Source: Eubacteriaceae bacterium (GTDB taxonomy: Bacteria > Bacillota > Clostridia > Lachnospirales > Lachnospiraceae). Taken from it: 64,000 nucleotides of DNA. Below are positions 44,413 to 53,259 of the stretch, in pieces; positions within the stretch are counted from its first letter, which is position 1; the number at the start of each line of letters is the position of its first letter. The notes under the pieces are model-generated. The model worked only from the letters and a program-made list of their open reading frames with translations. It ran no database searches and was not told the DNA's origin. The stretch lies in contig CABIWJ010000001.1 of assembly GCA_902362455.1 (NCBI GenBank), positions 1 through 64,000 of the forward strand, read 5' to 3'. The translations under genes were made by a program, and so were the position numbers.

Positions 44413-45015
44413 ATGGCAGGAATGATAGAATTATTGATAGGTACTATAATGGCACGTATTATAGTGGCATTTATTAGAAATAGAACAAAGAATAGCACAA
44501 ATATAAGCTGGGTATTTAGAACTATAAAAATGAGTGGACTAAAGTTTGACTTGCTATGTAGAGGATTTGCGTTAGGGTTAATCGTGTTATTTTATCTGCT
44601 ACATTTAATAGGGATAAGTAAGATTCTGCCATATACATATATAGCATTTATGTATATAGAGGTAGTGGTGCTATTTATAGCACCATTAAAAGCAGAGGCA
44701 GAATGTTGTCTGCTAATAAAGGAAGTCCCAGAAGAAGTATTTGGATATAAAATAAATCCTGAATCACCACGTGTAGATCGTGAAAAAGGGTGTGTACTTA
44801 TATCATCTTTAATGGAAGTTTATCCAATGTCAATGATATATTTAAAAATTGTAGATAGTATTACATATGAATTATTTATGGACTATAGTTATATTATTAT
44901 ATTTATTATATTGGATTTGTGGATGCTAATTGAAAGAATACGTGATGATAAGAGGTTTAGGAGATTAGAAAACCAATACTACGAAGAAAAGTTTAGGTCA
45001 TATTACAGAAAGTGA
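44413..45015 (+). CDS. Tandem membrane protein, copy 1
   Basis: The protein has 200 residues. Four hydrophobic segments: IELLIGTIMARIIVAFI, FALGLIVLFYLLHLIGI, YTYIAFMYIEVVVLFIAPL and a last one near DYSYIIIFIILDLWMLI. Between are TKNSTNISWVFRTIKMSGLK and EAECCLLIKEVPEEVFGYKI. The basic end (RRLENQYYEEKFRSYYRK) should be cytoplasmic. Family not recognised. First of three paralogues directly behind the VWA protein. Confidence 0.7.
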   Translation: MAGMIELLIGTIMARIIVAFIRNRTKNSTNISWVFRTIKMSGLKFDLLCRGFALGLIVLFYLLHLIGISKILPYTYIAFMYIEVVVLFIAPLKAEAECCLLIKEVPEEVFGYKINPESPRVDREKGCVLISSLMEVYPMSMIYLKIVDSITYELFMDYSYIIIFIILDLWMLIERIRDDKRFRRLENQYYEEKFRSYYRK

Positions 45016-45022
45016 GAATGTT

Positions 45023-45625
45023 ATGGTAGATATGATTGGATTCTTGATAGGACTTATAATAGCAAGAATTATAGTTGCTTTCATTAGAAATAAAACAAAA
45101 AATAGTACAAATATAAGCTGGGTATTTAGAACTATAAAAATGAGTGGATTAAAGTTTGATTTAATGTGTAGAGGAATCGCATTAGGGTTAGTAGTGATTT
45201 TTTATCTACTACATTTAATAGGGATAAATAAGATATTACCATATACATATCTGGCATTCATCTATATGGAAATAGTAGTGCTATTTATAGCACCATTGAA
45301 AGTAGAGGCAGAATGCTGTCTTTTGATAAAAGAAGTGCCAGAGGAAATATTTGGATATAGAATCAATATCGAATCACCACGTTTGGATCGTGAAAAAGGG
45401 TGTGTACTTATGTCATCGATATCAGAACTATATCCTATGGTGATGCTGTATATAAGAATTGCAGACTATAATAAATATAAACTTTTAATTGTTTATGGTT
45501 TGCTTTTTAGTTCAATATTATTTGATATTTTAGTATTAATGGTTAGAATACATGATGACAAAAGATTCAAGAGACTAGAAACCAAGTATTATGAAGAAAA
45601 GTTCAGGTCATATTACAGAAAGTGA
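45023..45625 (+). CDS. Tandem membrane protein, copy 2
   Basis: The protein has 200 residues and is highly similar to copy 1 along its whole length (shared TKNSTNISWVFRTIKMSGLK, EKGCVL, and the end YYEEKFRSYYRK). It starts 7 bases after copy 1. The junction AGGTCATATTACAGAAAGTG recurs between copies 2 and 3, so the array grew by unequal crossing-over. Copies 1 and 2 are closer to each other than to copy 3. Confidence 0.7.
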   Translation: MVDMIGFLIGLIIARIIVAFIRNKTKNSTNISWVFRTIKMSGLKFDLMCRGIALGLVVIFYLLHLIGINKILPYTYLAFIYMEIVVLFIAPLKVEAECCLLIKEVPEEIFGYRINIESPRLDREKGCVLMSSISELYPMVMLYIRIADYNKYKLLIVYGLLFSSILFDILVLMVRIHDDKRFKRLETKYYEEKFRSYYRK

Positions 45626-45632
45626 GAATATT

Positions 45633-46235
45633 ATGGTAGAAATGATTGCATTATTAATAGGAATTATAATGGTAAGAATTATAGTAGAATTTGTAAAGAA
45701 CAAAACTTCAAATAGTAAAAATATATGTAAAATATTTAAAAAAATAAAAATGAGTGGACTAAAGTTTGACTTGTTGTGTAGAGGAATCGCATTAGGATTA
45801 GTAGTGATTTTTTATCTACTACATTTAATGGGGATAAGTAATGTTCTGCCATATGCATATATAGTATTTATATACATGGAAGTATTAATGCTATTTATAG
45901 CACCATTAAAAACAGAGGCGGAATATAATTTGCTTATTAAAGAAGTGCCAGAGGAGATATTTGGATATAAATATCTTGATAATCAACGTATTGAATGTGT
46001 GAAAGCTATTATAATGCTTTCGTCTATTAATGAAATTTGTTTAGTTGTAATGCTATATATTAAAATTATAAATCCTAATTTTAACGCGTTTGTAGAATTA
46101 TCGCCATTTATAATTTTTAGTTTATTAATATTTGATATTCCGTTGAGTTATTTTAAGATATGGCATAATAAGAGATTCAAGAGACTAGAAACCAAATATT
46201 ACGAAGAAAAGTTTAGGTCATATTATAGAAAGTAG
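45633..46235 (+). CDS. Tandem membrane protein, copy 3 (most diverged)
   Basis: The protein has 200 residues from ATG 45633, chosen to match the other copies; an ATG at 45591 lies within copy 2. It keeps KIKMSGLKFDLLCRGIALGL and the C-terminal RLETKYYEEKFRSYYRK but replaces the NISWVFRT block by KNICKIFK and the third loop by YLDNQRIECVKAIIML. Copies with shared ends and different loops fit either paralogues answering different partners or simple drift. Confidence 0.7.
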   Translation: MVEMIALLIGIIMVRIIVEFVKNKTSNSKNICKIFKKIKMSGLKFDLLCRGIALGLVVIFYLLHLMGISNVLPYAYIVFIYMEVLMLFIAPLKTEAEYNLLIKEVPEEIFGYKYLDNQRIECVKAIIMLSSINEICLVVMLYIKIINPNFNAFVELSPFIIFSLLIFDIPLSYFKIWHNKRFKRLETKYYEEKFRSYYRK

Positions 46236-46285
46236 ATAAAATTTTTATTTGAATTAACAAATTATGTATATTTACAAAAAAACTA

Positions 46286-46314
46286 TTGACAATATCTTAT
46301 ACATTTGTTAGTGT
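46286..46314 (+). promoter_or_regulatory. Promoter of the metK riboswitch transcript
   Basis: TTGACA, 17-base spacer, TAGTGT, about 35 bases before the start of the S-box aptamer. The -35 is perfect and the -10 weak. Confidence 0.5.
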
Positions 46315-46347
46315 ATGTCTTGTTAAAAAGTTCATATTGAGTAATTC

Positions 46348-46489
46348 TCTTATTCAGAGTGGTGGAGATACAGGGATCTGCGAAACCACAGCAACCCCCC
46401 ATTGAGGAAGGTGCTAACCTGAGCGAGTAATCGAGCAATAAGTAGATGATTGACTATAAATCAAGTCCACCATCTGCGTGGACTTTTTT
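46348..46489 (+). promoter_or_regulatory. SAM-I (S-box) riboswitch with terminator
   Basis: The aptamer runs from CTCTTATTCAGAGTGGTGGA to CGAGCAATAAG, closing P1 with CTTATT/AATAAG, and holds the conserved blocks GAGTGGTGGAGAT, GCGAAACCACAGCAACC, AAGGTGCTAACCTGAGC. A terminator follows at 46463-46489 (AAGTCCAC, loop, GTGGACTTTTTT). When SAM binds, transcription should stop before metK. Confidence 0.93.
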
Positions 46490-46510
46490 CACGTCAGCTT
46501 TAAGCCGTGC

Positions 46511-46570
46511 ATTTCTAACGAATCACTCACATTAAAGCTTGCTTTTAAATGAGAGTGATTCGTTAGAAAT
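46511..46570. repeat. Perfect 18-bp-arm hairpin between riboswitch and metK
   Basis: ATTTCTAACGAATCACTC (46511-46528) and its exact reverse complement (46553-46570) with a 24-base loop. It lies behind the riboswitch terminator, so it would be in the mRNA only when metK is on. Confidence 0.75.
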
Positions 46571-46583
46571 ATAGGGCGCAAGC

Positions 46584-46686
46584 CCGTGACCGAGTAACGG
46601 AAGTTACGAGGCGAACGGCGTAAAGCGAAGCAAGGGCGAGGGTCCGTGAGCGAGTAACGGAAGTTACGAGGTGAACGGCATAAAGC
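46584..46686 (+). repeat. Two 43-bp direct repeats, 60-bp period
   Basis: Copies at 46584-46626 and 46644-46686 differ at three positions. Each begins CCGTGA and contains GAGTAACGGAAGTTACGAGG, with an inner GTAAC/GTTAC palindrome. The stretch is clearly richer in G+C than its surroundings and does not code for anything. Confidence 0.75.
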
Positions 46687-46729
46687 TTGCTTTTAGTAGT
46701 CGTAAACAAGAAAAAGAAAGGATAAACAA

Positions 46730-47917
46730 ATGGAAAAATTATTATTCACATCAGAATCAGTAACAGAAGGTCATCCTGACAAAATTTGTGACCAGATATC
46801 AGATGCAATCTTAGATGCATTATTAGAGCAGGATCCAATGAGTCGTGTAGCATGTGAAACATGTACAACAACAGGTTTAATACTTGTTATGGGTGAAATT
46901 ACTTCAAAGGCAAACATAAATATACAGAAAATCGTAAGAGATACAGTATGCGAAATCGGATATGACGATTCAGCAAAAGGTTTTGATGGACATACTTGTG
47001 GAGTTATGGTTGCACTTGACGAGCAGTCAACAGATATTGCTATGGGTGTAAATAAAGCGCTTGAAGCTAAAGAAAATACAATGTCAGATGAAGAAATCGA
47101 AGCAATTGGTGCAGGAGACCAGGGTATGATGTTTGGATATGCTTCAAATGAAACAGAAGAATATATGCCATATCCTATTGCACTTGCACATAAATTAGCA
47201 CTTAAACTTACAGAAGTTCGTAAGAATGGAACATTAAGCTATCTTCGTCCTGATGGAAAAACACAGGTTACAGTAGAATATGATGAAAATGGCAAGCCAA
47301 TTCACTTAAATGCAGTTGTACTTTCAACACAGCATGATGCAGAAGTAACACAGGAACAGATACATGAAGATATCAAGAAATATGTATTTGATCCGGTTCT
47401 TCCTAAAGAATTAGTTGACGAGAGAACAAAATTCTTCATTAACCCAACAGGAAGATTCGTTATCGGTGGACCAAACGGAGACAGTGGATTAACAGGTCGT
47501 AAGATTATCGTAGATACTTATGGCGGATACGCACGTCACGGCGGCGGTGCATTTTCCGGTAAAGACTGTACAAAGGTTGACCGTTCAGCAGCATACGCAG
47601 CAAGATATGTTGCTAAAAATATTGTTGCAGCAGGACTTGCTGATAAATGTGAAATACAGCTTTCATATGCAATCGGTGTAGCACAGCCAACATCTATAAT
47701 GGTAGACACATATGGAACAGGTAAAATATCGGATGCAAAATTAGTTGAGATAATCAGAGAGAACTTTGATTTACGTCCGGCAGGAATAATCAAGATGTTA
47801 GACTTAAGACGTCCAATCTACAAACAGACAGCAGCTTATGGACATTTTGGCAGAAACGACCTTGATTTACCATGGGAGAAATTAGACAGAGTAGATACAC
47901 TTAAGAAATATTTATAA
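46730..47917 (+). CDS. metK: S-adenosylmethionine synthetase
   Basis: The protein has 395 residues. It makes SAM from ATP and methionine. Signatures: [20 protein letters not shown] (N-terminus), [16 protein letters not shown] (the GAGDQG hexapeptide), and [20 protein letters not shown] (the P-loop-like nonapeptide region). GAAAGGA precedes the ATG. Expression should be set by the SAM riboswitch upstream, giving feedback by its own product. Nothing unusual in the protein. Confidence 0.97.
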   Translation: MEKLLFTSESVTEGHPDKICDQISDAILDALLEQDPMSRVACETCTTTGLILVMGEITSKANINIQKIVRDTVCEIGYDDSAKGFDGHTCGVMVALDEQSTDIAMGVNKALEAKENTMSDEEIEAIGAGDQGMMFGYASNETEEYMPYPIALAHKLALKLTEVRKNGTLSYLRPDGKTQVTVEYDENGKPIHLNAVVLSTQHDAEVTQEQIHEDIKKYVFDPVLPKELVDERTKFFINPTGRFVIGGPNGDSGLTGRKIIVDTYGGYARHGGGAFSGKDCTKVDRSAAYAARYVAKNIVAAGLADKCEIQLSYAIGVAQPTSIMVDTYGTGKISDAKLVEIIRENFDLRPAGIIKMLDLRRPIYKQTAAYGHFGRNDLDLPWEKLDRVDTLKKYL

Positions 47918-48337
47918 TGAGATAAAACTTTTATATAAATATCTCAGAATATTAAAGTAGTATTTAAAATGATATTAATTAAGAATTAGACAAATATTTT
48001 AATTAATAAAAATATGAATATACAGACAGCTATTTGCTTAGAGCTGTTCATATTAGTCAGTATTTAGAATGAATAATATGAATTTACGCAGAGCAGATAG
48101 CTGTTTTATAATATATAGAATTAGGTGTATAAGAGATTCTTTGAAAATTAACTGACAGATAATATGGTTGGTGCAATCCGCCATTTTGATGCTTTAATCT
48201 GTATATAAAATGCTTCTTTTTATAAAAAATTAATAAATATGCACAATTGTTTATTAGTAAGCATACTAATTCTATGATACAATACCTAGTAGTGAATAAT
48301 AGAAATGTGATAAAGAATTAAGGTGGAATCAGATAGT
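47918..48337. other. Intergenic region with inverted repeats
   Basis: AT-rich with stops in all frames. ACAGCTAT-TGCT (near 48025) and AGCA-ATAGCTGT (near 48090) form an imperfect palindrome, and ATTAATTAA/TTAATTAAT lie near 47970 and 48000. No terminator with a clear T-run and no confident promoter for the kinase gene; AAGGTGG at 48319-48325 is its ribosome binding site. Confidence 0.4.
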
Positions 48338-49849
48338 ATGAAGTTAAAGAGTAAAATAAAACTATCTTTTGCGGTGATTACGATTATTCCTATTTTATTT
48401 ATGATAGGAGTAATTTTTTGCATAAGCAGCTTTCAGATAAGGAGTATTGAGAATAAATATAATATTGATAATGTAGAATTTGAGAGTCTTATTAATCCTA
48501 CAAGGTTGTATAGTAAATTTACACAGGACGTATATGAAAATATTGTCGCTAAAATTCATGATGATAAAGATAAAATAGCTGATGAAGCATATTTAAGAAG
48601 ACTTAATACTGAACTTAGTGAGAAATACTCATTTTTAATAGTGAAGAAGCAGGGAAATGTTATATTCAATGGCCAGCCGGCCAGCGATAAGGACTTGATT
48701 GAACAATTACCTGATTATAGAGGAAGTCTTGAAGGCAATGCAACATATGTTGGTACGTCATTTATATATGGAGATTATAAATATCTTGTTAAGCAGTTAG
48801 CATTTTCATTTAATGATGGCACAAGCGGAAGTGCCTACATTGTGACAGGACTTAACAGGATAATGCCACAGGTTAAATTAATGATTATTGAAGTATTTGT
48901 GGCAATATTTATAATTATAATATTGACAGGAATCCTGCTTGCATTATGGATTAACCGAAGTGTTATGACACCGCTTAATAAATTAGGCGAGGCAACGAAG
49001 AAGATTGCCGAGGGTGACTTAGACTTCACGTTAGAGTCTGAAAGTAAAGATGAATTTGGTGCATTGTGTGATGACTTTGAGAATATGAGAAAACGTCTCA
49101 AAGAATCGGCGGAAGATAAGATAAGAGATGATGAGGAAAGCAAGGAATTAATAAGTAATATTTCCCATGATTTAAAGACACCGATAACAGCCATAAAAGG
49201 TTATGTTGAGGGAATTATGGACGGAGTAGCGGATACTCCTGAGAAAATGGACAAATATATTAAAACTATTTATAATAAAGCTAATGATATGGACAGACTT
49301 ATTGGTGAGCTGACAATGTATTCTAAGATTGATACGAACAGAATACCTTATAATTTCAAAAAGGTAAATGTAGATGAGTATTTTTCTGACTGTGCAGAGG
49401 AGATATCAATAGAGCTTGAGGCGAAAAATATTACCCTTAATTATTTTAATTATGTAGATAAAGATACGGTAATAATTGCGGATCCTGAACAGTTGAAGCG
49501 AGTTATTAATAATATTATCAGTAATTCGGTAAAATATATAGGTAATAAAAAAGGTGCTTTGAATATCAGAATTAATGATGACAATGATTTTATACACGTT
49601 GAAATCGAAGACAATGGTAAAGGAATTGCAACTAAAGATTTGCCGTATATATTTGACAGATTTTACAGAACTGATGTTTCAAGAAATTCTAATCAGGGAG
49701 GAAGTGGTATCGGTCTTGCGATAGTTAAGAAGATTATCGAAGTTCATGGCGGTAAAATCTGGGCAACCAGTAAGATTGACACAGGAACAATAATGCATTT
49801 TATAATAAGAAAATATGTAGAACCGGAGGTAGAAACGAATGAGCAGTAA
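48338..49849 (+). CDS. HAMP-domain sensor histidine kinase
   Basis: The protein has about 503 residues from ATG 48338. Membrane helix 1 (LSFAVITIIPILFMIGVIFC), an outer sensor region of about 150 residues, helix 2 (LMIIEVFVAIFIIIILTGIL), HAMP (NRSVMTPLNKLGEATKKIAE), HisKA with the phospho-His in NISHDLKTPITAIKGYVEGI (about 277), and HATPase_c (NIISNSVKYIG, EDNGKGIATKDLPYIFDRFY, GGSGIGLAIVKKIIEVHGG). It phosphorylates the regulator encoded next, whose start overlaps its end by 11 bases. The signal is unknown. Confidence 0.93.
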   Translation: MKLKSKIKLSFAVITIIPILFMIGVIFCISSFQIRSIENKYNIDNVEFESLINPTRLYSKFTQDVYENIVAKIHDDKDKIADEAYLRRLNTELSEKYSFLIVKKQGNVIFNGQPASDKDLIEQLPDYRGSLEGNATYVGTSFIYGDYKYLVKQLAFSFNDGTSGSAYIVTGLNRIMPQVKLMIIEVFVAIFIIIILTGILLALWINRSVMTPLNKLGEATKKIAEGDLDFTLESESKDEFGALCDDFENMRKRLKESAEDKIRDDEESKELISNISHDLKTPITAIKGYVEGIMDGVADTPEKMDKYIKTIYNKANDMDRLIGELTMYSKIDTNRIPYNFKKVNVDEYFSDCAEEISIELEAKNITLNYFNYVDKDTVIIADPEQLKRVINNIISNSVKYIGNKKGALNIRINDDNDFIHVEIEDNGKGIATKDLPYIFDRFYRTDVSRNSNQGGSGIGLAIVKKIIEVHGGKIWATSKIDTGTIMHFIIRKYVEPEVETNEQ

Positions 49850-50531
49850 GATACTTATAATAGAAGATGAAGAAAGCATTGCAGAATTAGAAAAGGATTA
49901 TTTAGAATTAAGTGGTTTTGAAGTACAGATTGAAAATTCAGGAGATACAGGACTTAAAGTTGCGTTAGAGAAAGATTTCAACTTGATTTTACTTGACCTT
50001 ATGTTGCCTGAAGTTGATGGATTTGAAATATGTAAGCAGGTAAGAGAGAAGAAGAATACACCGATTCTTATGGTATCTGCTAAGAAAGATGACATTGATA
50101 AAATCAGAGGATTAGGATTAGGCGCAGATGATTATATAACGAAACCATTCAGCCCAAGCGAAATGGTTGCCAGGGTAAAAGCACATTTAGCAAGATATGA
50201 AAGATTAATCGGCTCAGGCGTTCAGGAAAATGAGATTATAGAAATTCGTGGTCTTAAGATTGATAAGACAGCAAGAAGGGTATATCTGAACGGAGAAGAG
50301 AAGATATTTACAACTAAGGAATTTGATTTGCTTACATTTCTTGCGCAGAACCCAAATCGTGTATTTTCGAAAGAAGAGTTATTTAAAAAGATTTGGGATA
50401 TGGACTCTGTAGGCGAAATTGCAACAGTAACAGTTCATATCAAAAAGATAAGAGAGAAGATAGAATTCTCTACTGCGAAACCACAGTATATTGAGACTAT
50501 ATGGGGCGTAGGCTACCGCTTTAAGGTATAA
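49839..50531 (+). CDS. OmpR/PhoB-family response regulator
   Basis: The protein has 230 residues. Receiver domain: LIIEDEESIAELEKDYLELS, phospho-acceptor D53 in LILLDLMLPEVDGFE, and the conserved Lys in ADDYITKPFSPSEM. C-terminal winged-helix DNA-binding domain: FTTKEFDLLTFLAQNPNRVF, SKEELFKKIW, TVTVHIKKIREKIE, YIETIWGVGYRFKV. Overlap with the kinase gene implies coupled translation. The last codons are part of a palindromic repeat that copies this gene's end again at 50614-50644. Confidence 0.95.
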   Translation: MSSKILIIEDEESIAELEKDYLELSGFEVQIENSGDTGLKVALEKDFNLILLDLMLPEVDGFEICKQVREKKNTPILMVSAKKDDIDKIRGLGLGADDYITKPFSPSEMVARVKAHLARYERLIGSGVQENEIIEIRGLKIDKTARRVYLNGEEKIFTTKEFDLLTFLAQNPNRVFSKEELFKKIWDMDSVGEIATVTVHIKKIREKIEFSTAKPQYIETIWGVGYRFKV

Positions 50532-50644
50532 GAATAAAAGATGCCCCATATAGTCTGCTTCGCAGGGGATGCGCAGACTACGTCGCGCCCATATCAGCAA
50601 AGCTGATATGTCAATGGGGCGTGGGCTACCGCTTTAAGGTATAA
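50494..50644. repeat. Palindromic insert that duplicates the end of the response regulator gene
   Basis: AGACTATATGGGGC (50494-50507, inside the gene) has its exact inverse at 50543-50556, then come GTCTGC/GCGCAGAC and CATATCAGC/GCTGATATG hairpins. A direct copy of the gene's last 31 bases follows at 50614-50644 (30 of 31 identical to 50501-50531). It may end transcription of the two-component operon. Confidence 0.8.
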
Positions 50645-50742
50645 AATGTTAAGAATATTTTTCACGAACTTCAGGATTATGAGAATAAAATGCACTAATC
50701 CGTACAACATACTAACAGTAGTATAATGGAGGTAGTGAGAAG

Positions 50743-51780
50743 ATGGAGGTATCTGATAAGGGAAAATATTATTTGAAATTAGTATTGGTTACGGCAATAG
50801 CATACTTTTCATTTAAGTATCTGTTGCCGCTTTTTTTTCCATTTTTATTAGCATATTTACTTACGTATTTAATAAGACCGATGGTTAAATATGTTAATGA
50901 AAGATTTAGAATTAACAGACGGGTTGCTATAATAATTCTGCTTACAATTGTGGTGAGCATCATCGGAATAGGTCTTGCAATTATAGTTATTAAGACTACA
51001 GGGCAGATTAAGAATCTGGTTACTAATTATGACAAATACGAGAAAAAAATGGATATAGTAATGGATAAAACCTGTTGTATGGCAGAAAAATATTCGGGGA
51101 TTGATAAAGATAAAATCGAGGGTGTTATAAATAAAGGAATTGATGGAATTACGGATATGAGCAAGTCACACGATGTCAGATATGCAATAATGAATAAATC
51201 ATTAAGTACGGTGGTAATGTTTGGTGAATGGTTTGTTATTGTTCTGACAGCCATAGTTACTTCGTATTTTATGTTAATGAATGAGGGAAAAAAATCAGAT
51301 AATTCAAATATGGAAAGCAAACGCCTTATAACAGATTTAAAACGTATTTCAGGAAGCGTTGGTAAAGTATGCATTGCCTATATTAAAACGCAGCTTGTGA
51401 TAATGCTTATAACGTCAGTAATATGCTTTATTGGTTTTATGATTATGAAGAACAACTATGCATTATTCATAGCGATACTTGTGGGCGTTTTAGATGCTTT
51501 GCCGATAATTGGAGTTGGTATCTTATTAATTCCGTTTGTAATCATTTACATTATTCTGGGTAATTATTTTAAGGCTGGAGTGACATTTATAGTTTTTGTG
51601 ATTTGTTATCTGGTAAGGGAATTTGCAGAGCCGAAGCTTATGGGCGACCAGATTGGAATTTCTCCTATAATGAGCCTGATATCAATGTATGTAGGATATA
51701 AACTATTTGGTATAGTTGGAATTGTGACAGGACCAATTGCTTATGTGCTTATAGATACATTGATGAAACAGGAGAATTAG
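50743..51780 (+). CDS. AI-2E family transporter (UPF0118 permease)
   Basis: The protein has 345 residues with about eight membrane helices: pairs at the N-terminus (YLKLVLVTAIAYFSFKYLLP, FLLAYLLTYLIRP), a soluble middle (about 90-150), and the C-terminal helices with LFIAILVGVLDALPIIGVGI, a family hallmark, then PKLMGDQIGISPIMSLISMY. Members export small molecules or ions; which substrate is used here cannot be told. GGAGG stands about 15 bases before the ATG. It stands alone between the regulator and a stretch of short tandem repeats. Confidence 0.9.
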   Translation: MEVSDKGKYYLKLVLVTAIAYFSFKYLLPLFFPFLLAYLLTYLIRPMVKYVNERFRINRRVAIIILLTIVVSIIGIGLAIIVIKTTGQIKNLVTNYDKYEKKMDIVMDKTCCMAEKYSGIDKDKIEGVINKGIDGITDMSKSHDVRYAIMNKSLSTVVMFGEWFVIVLTAIVTSYFMLMNEGKKSDNSNMESKRLITDLKRISGSVGKVCIAYIKTQLVIMLITSVICFIGFMIMKNNYALFIAILVGVLDALPIIGVGILLIPFVIIYIILGNYFKAGVTFIVFVICYLVREFAEPKLMGDQIGISPIMSLISMYVGYKLFGIVGIVTGPIAYVLIDTLMKQEN

Positions 51781-51896
51781 AAAAGAAATCTTTGCATTGA
51801 AAAATCTACCTATTATTAGTAAAATAAACCATATATCATATAAAATAACAATCAGTTTAATCGTAACAATGTGTTTTAATACACGATTATATAAAT

Positions 51897-51965
51897 ATAT
51901 AAACTAATGTATGAAAGTATCATATAAACTAATGTACGCAAGTAACTTATAAACTAAAGTTTATA
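51897..51965 (+). repeat. 25-bp direct repeats
   Basis: ATATAAACTAATGTA-type units start at 51897, 51922 and (partial, diverged) 51947. They are non-coding and lie just upstream of the CCA-adding enzyme gene. Confidence 0.65.
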
Positions 51966-52002
51966 CACATTATTGTAAATTAGTAAGAAAGGCGAGAATA
52001 AT

Positions 52003-53220
52003 TTGACTAAGATAAACGTACCCAAAAGTGTAAAGATAATAATTAAAATTTTAGAAGATAATGGTTATGAAGCATTTGCGGTCGGGGGCTGCGTAAGAGA
52101 TGCGATTATCGGGAGAGAACCTAACGACTGGGATATAACGACATCAGCGATGCCGGGTGATGTGAAGAGGTTGTTTCATAAGACAATTGATACGGGAATA
52201 GCTCATGGAACGGTGACAGTAATGATAGAGCGTGTCGGCTATGAGGTCACAACATACAGAATAGATGGAGAATACGAAGATGGCAGACATCCTAAGAGTG
52301 TCGAATTTACAGGAAACCTTATAGAAGATTTGAAGAGAAGAGATTTCACTATAAATGCAATGGCGTATAATGACCGTCAGGGAATCGTAGATGAGTTCGA
52401 CGGAGTGGGCGATTTAGAAAGAGGTCTTATAAGATGCGTAGGTAATCCGATTGACAGATTTAATGAAGATGCACTTAGAATATTAAGAGCTGTCAGATTT
52501 GCTGCAGCACTTAACTTTGATATAGAAGAAGAGACGAAGAATGCAATTGTAACATTGGCAGAGAATCTTAATAAAATCAGTAAAGAAAGAATACAGGCAG
52601 AACTAGAGAAATTACTCATATCAAAGCATCCTGAGAAACTTAAAATTGCTTACGAGACAGGCATAACAAATGTTATATTTAAAGAGATAGACAGGCTTGA
52701 GAAAATGGATGAGCTTGATAATACTATTGGTAAATTATGTGAAATGCCACCAAATCATTATTACAGATGGGCTACTGTGCTGATACACACTGACAGGGAG
52801 GAATGTCGAAACATATTAAGAGGTTTTAAGTTCGACAATAAAACAGTGAATAATGTTTCGGCACTCGTAACAGCCATGAAGAGAGAAATTCCGTCAAATC
52901 GTGGTGAGATAAGACGAGATATATATGAAATTGGTGAAGAAATATATCCTATGTATTTAGAATTCAGAAGAATATATGATGATGAAAATAGTGATAGAAT
53001 CAGAGAGATTCAGGCTGAACGGGAAGATATCTATGATAAAGGAGATTGTGTTTCACTAAGAGGTTTAGCTGTAAATGGAAGAGACTTAATGGAATTAGGA
53101 GCGAGCAGAGGCGCAGAGGTAGGCGCAGGATTAGAAATGCTTTTATACAAAGTGCTTGAGGATAACGAGTTAAATGATAAAGAAACACTTATTAACATAT
53201 TTAAGAAATCTGTTTCATAA
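52003..53220 (+). CDS. cca: CCA-adding tRNA nucleotidyltransferase
   Basis: The protein has 405 residues and starts at TTG 52003 with AAAGGCGAG upstream. It adds CCA to tRNA 3' ends. Class II polymerase-beta fold: AFAVGGCVRDAIIGREP (GG motif at 28-29), NDWDITTSAM (DxD at 42-44), YRIDGEYEDGRHP, DLKRRDFTINAMAY, and RFNEDALRILRAVRFAAALN. C-terminal helical body is shorter than in enzymes with an HD domain; none is visible. The gene could instead be an A-adding enzyme, but no separate partner is in the window. Confidence 0.93.
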   Translation: MTKINVPKSVKIIIKILEDNGYEAFAVGGCVRDAIIGREPNDWDITTSAMPGDVKRLFHKTIDTGIAHGTVTVMIERVGYEVTTYRIDGEYEDGRHPKSVEFTGNLIEDLKRRDFTINAMAYNDRQGIVDEFDGVGDLERGLIRCVGNPIDRFNEDALRILRAVRFAAALNFDIEEETKNAIVTLAENLNKISKERIQAELEKLLISKHPEKLKIAYETGITNVIFKEIDRLEKMDELDNTIGKLCEMPPNHYYRWATVLIHTDREECRNILRGFKFDNKTVNNVSALVTAMKREIPSNRGEIRRDIYEIGEEIYPMYLEFRRIYDDENSDRIREIQAEREDIYDKGDCVSLRGLAVNGRDLMELGASRGAEVGAGLEMLLYKVLEDNELNDKETLINIFKKSVS

Positions 53221-53259
53221 GATAGCATATGAGGCTGTATTAGGAATGGAGGATTGTGT

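Noticed and set aside
46584..46686. The 43-bp repeats before metK as a short CRISPR array
   Set aside because: Only two units, a 17-base spacer that resembles the flanking sequence, and no cas genes in the window.
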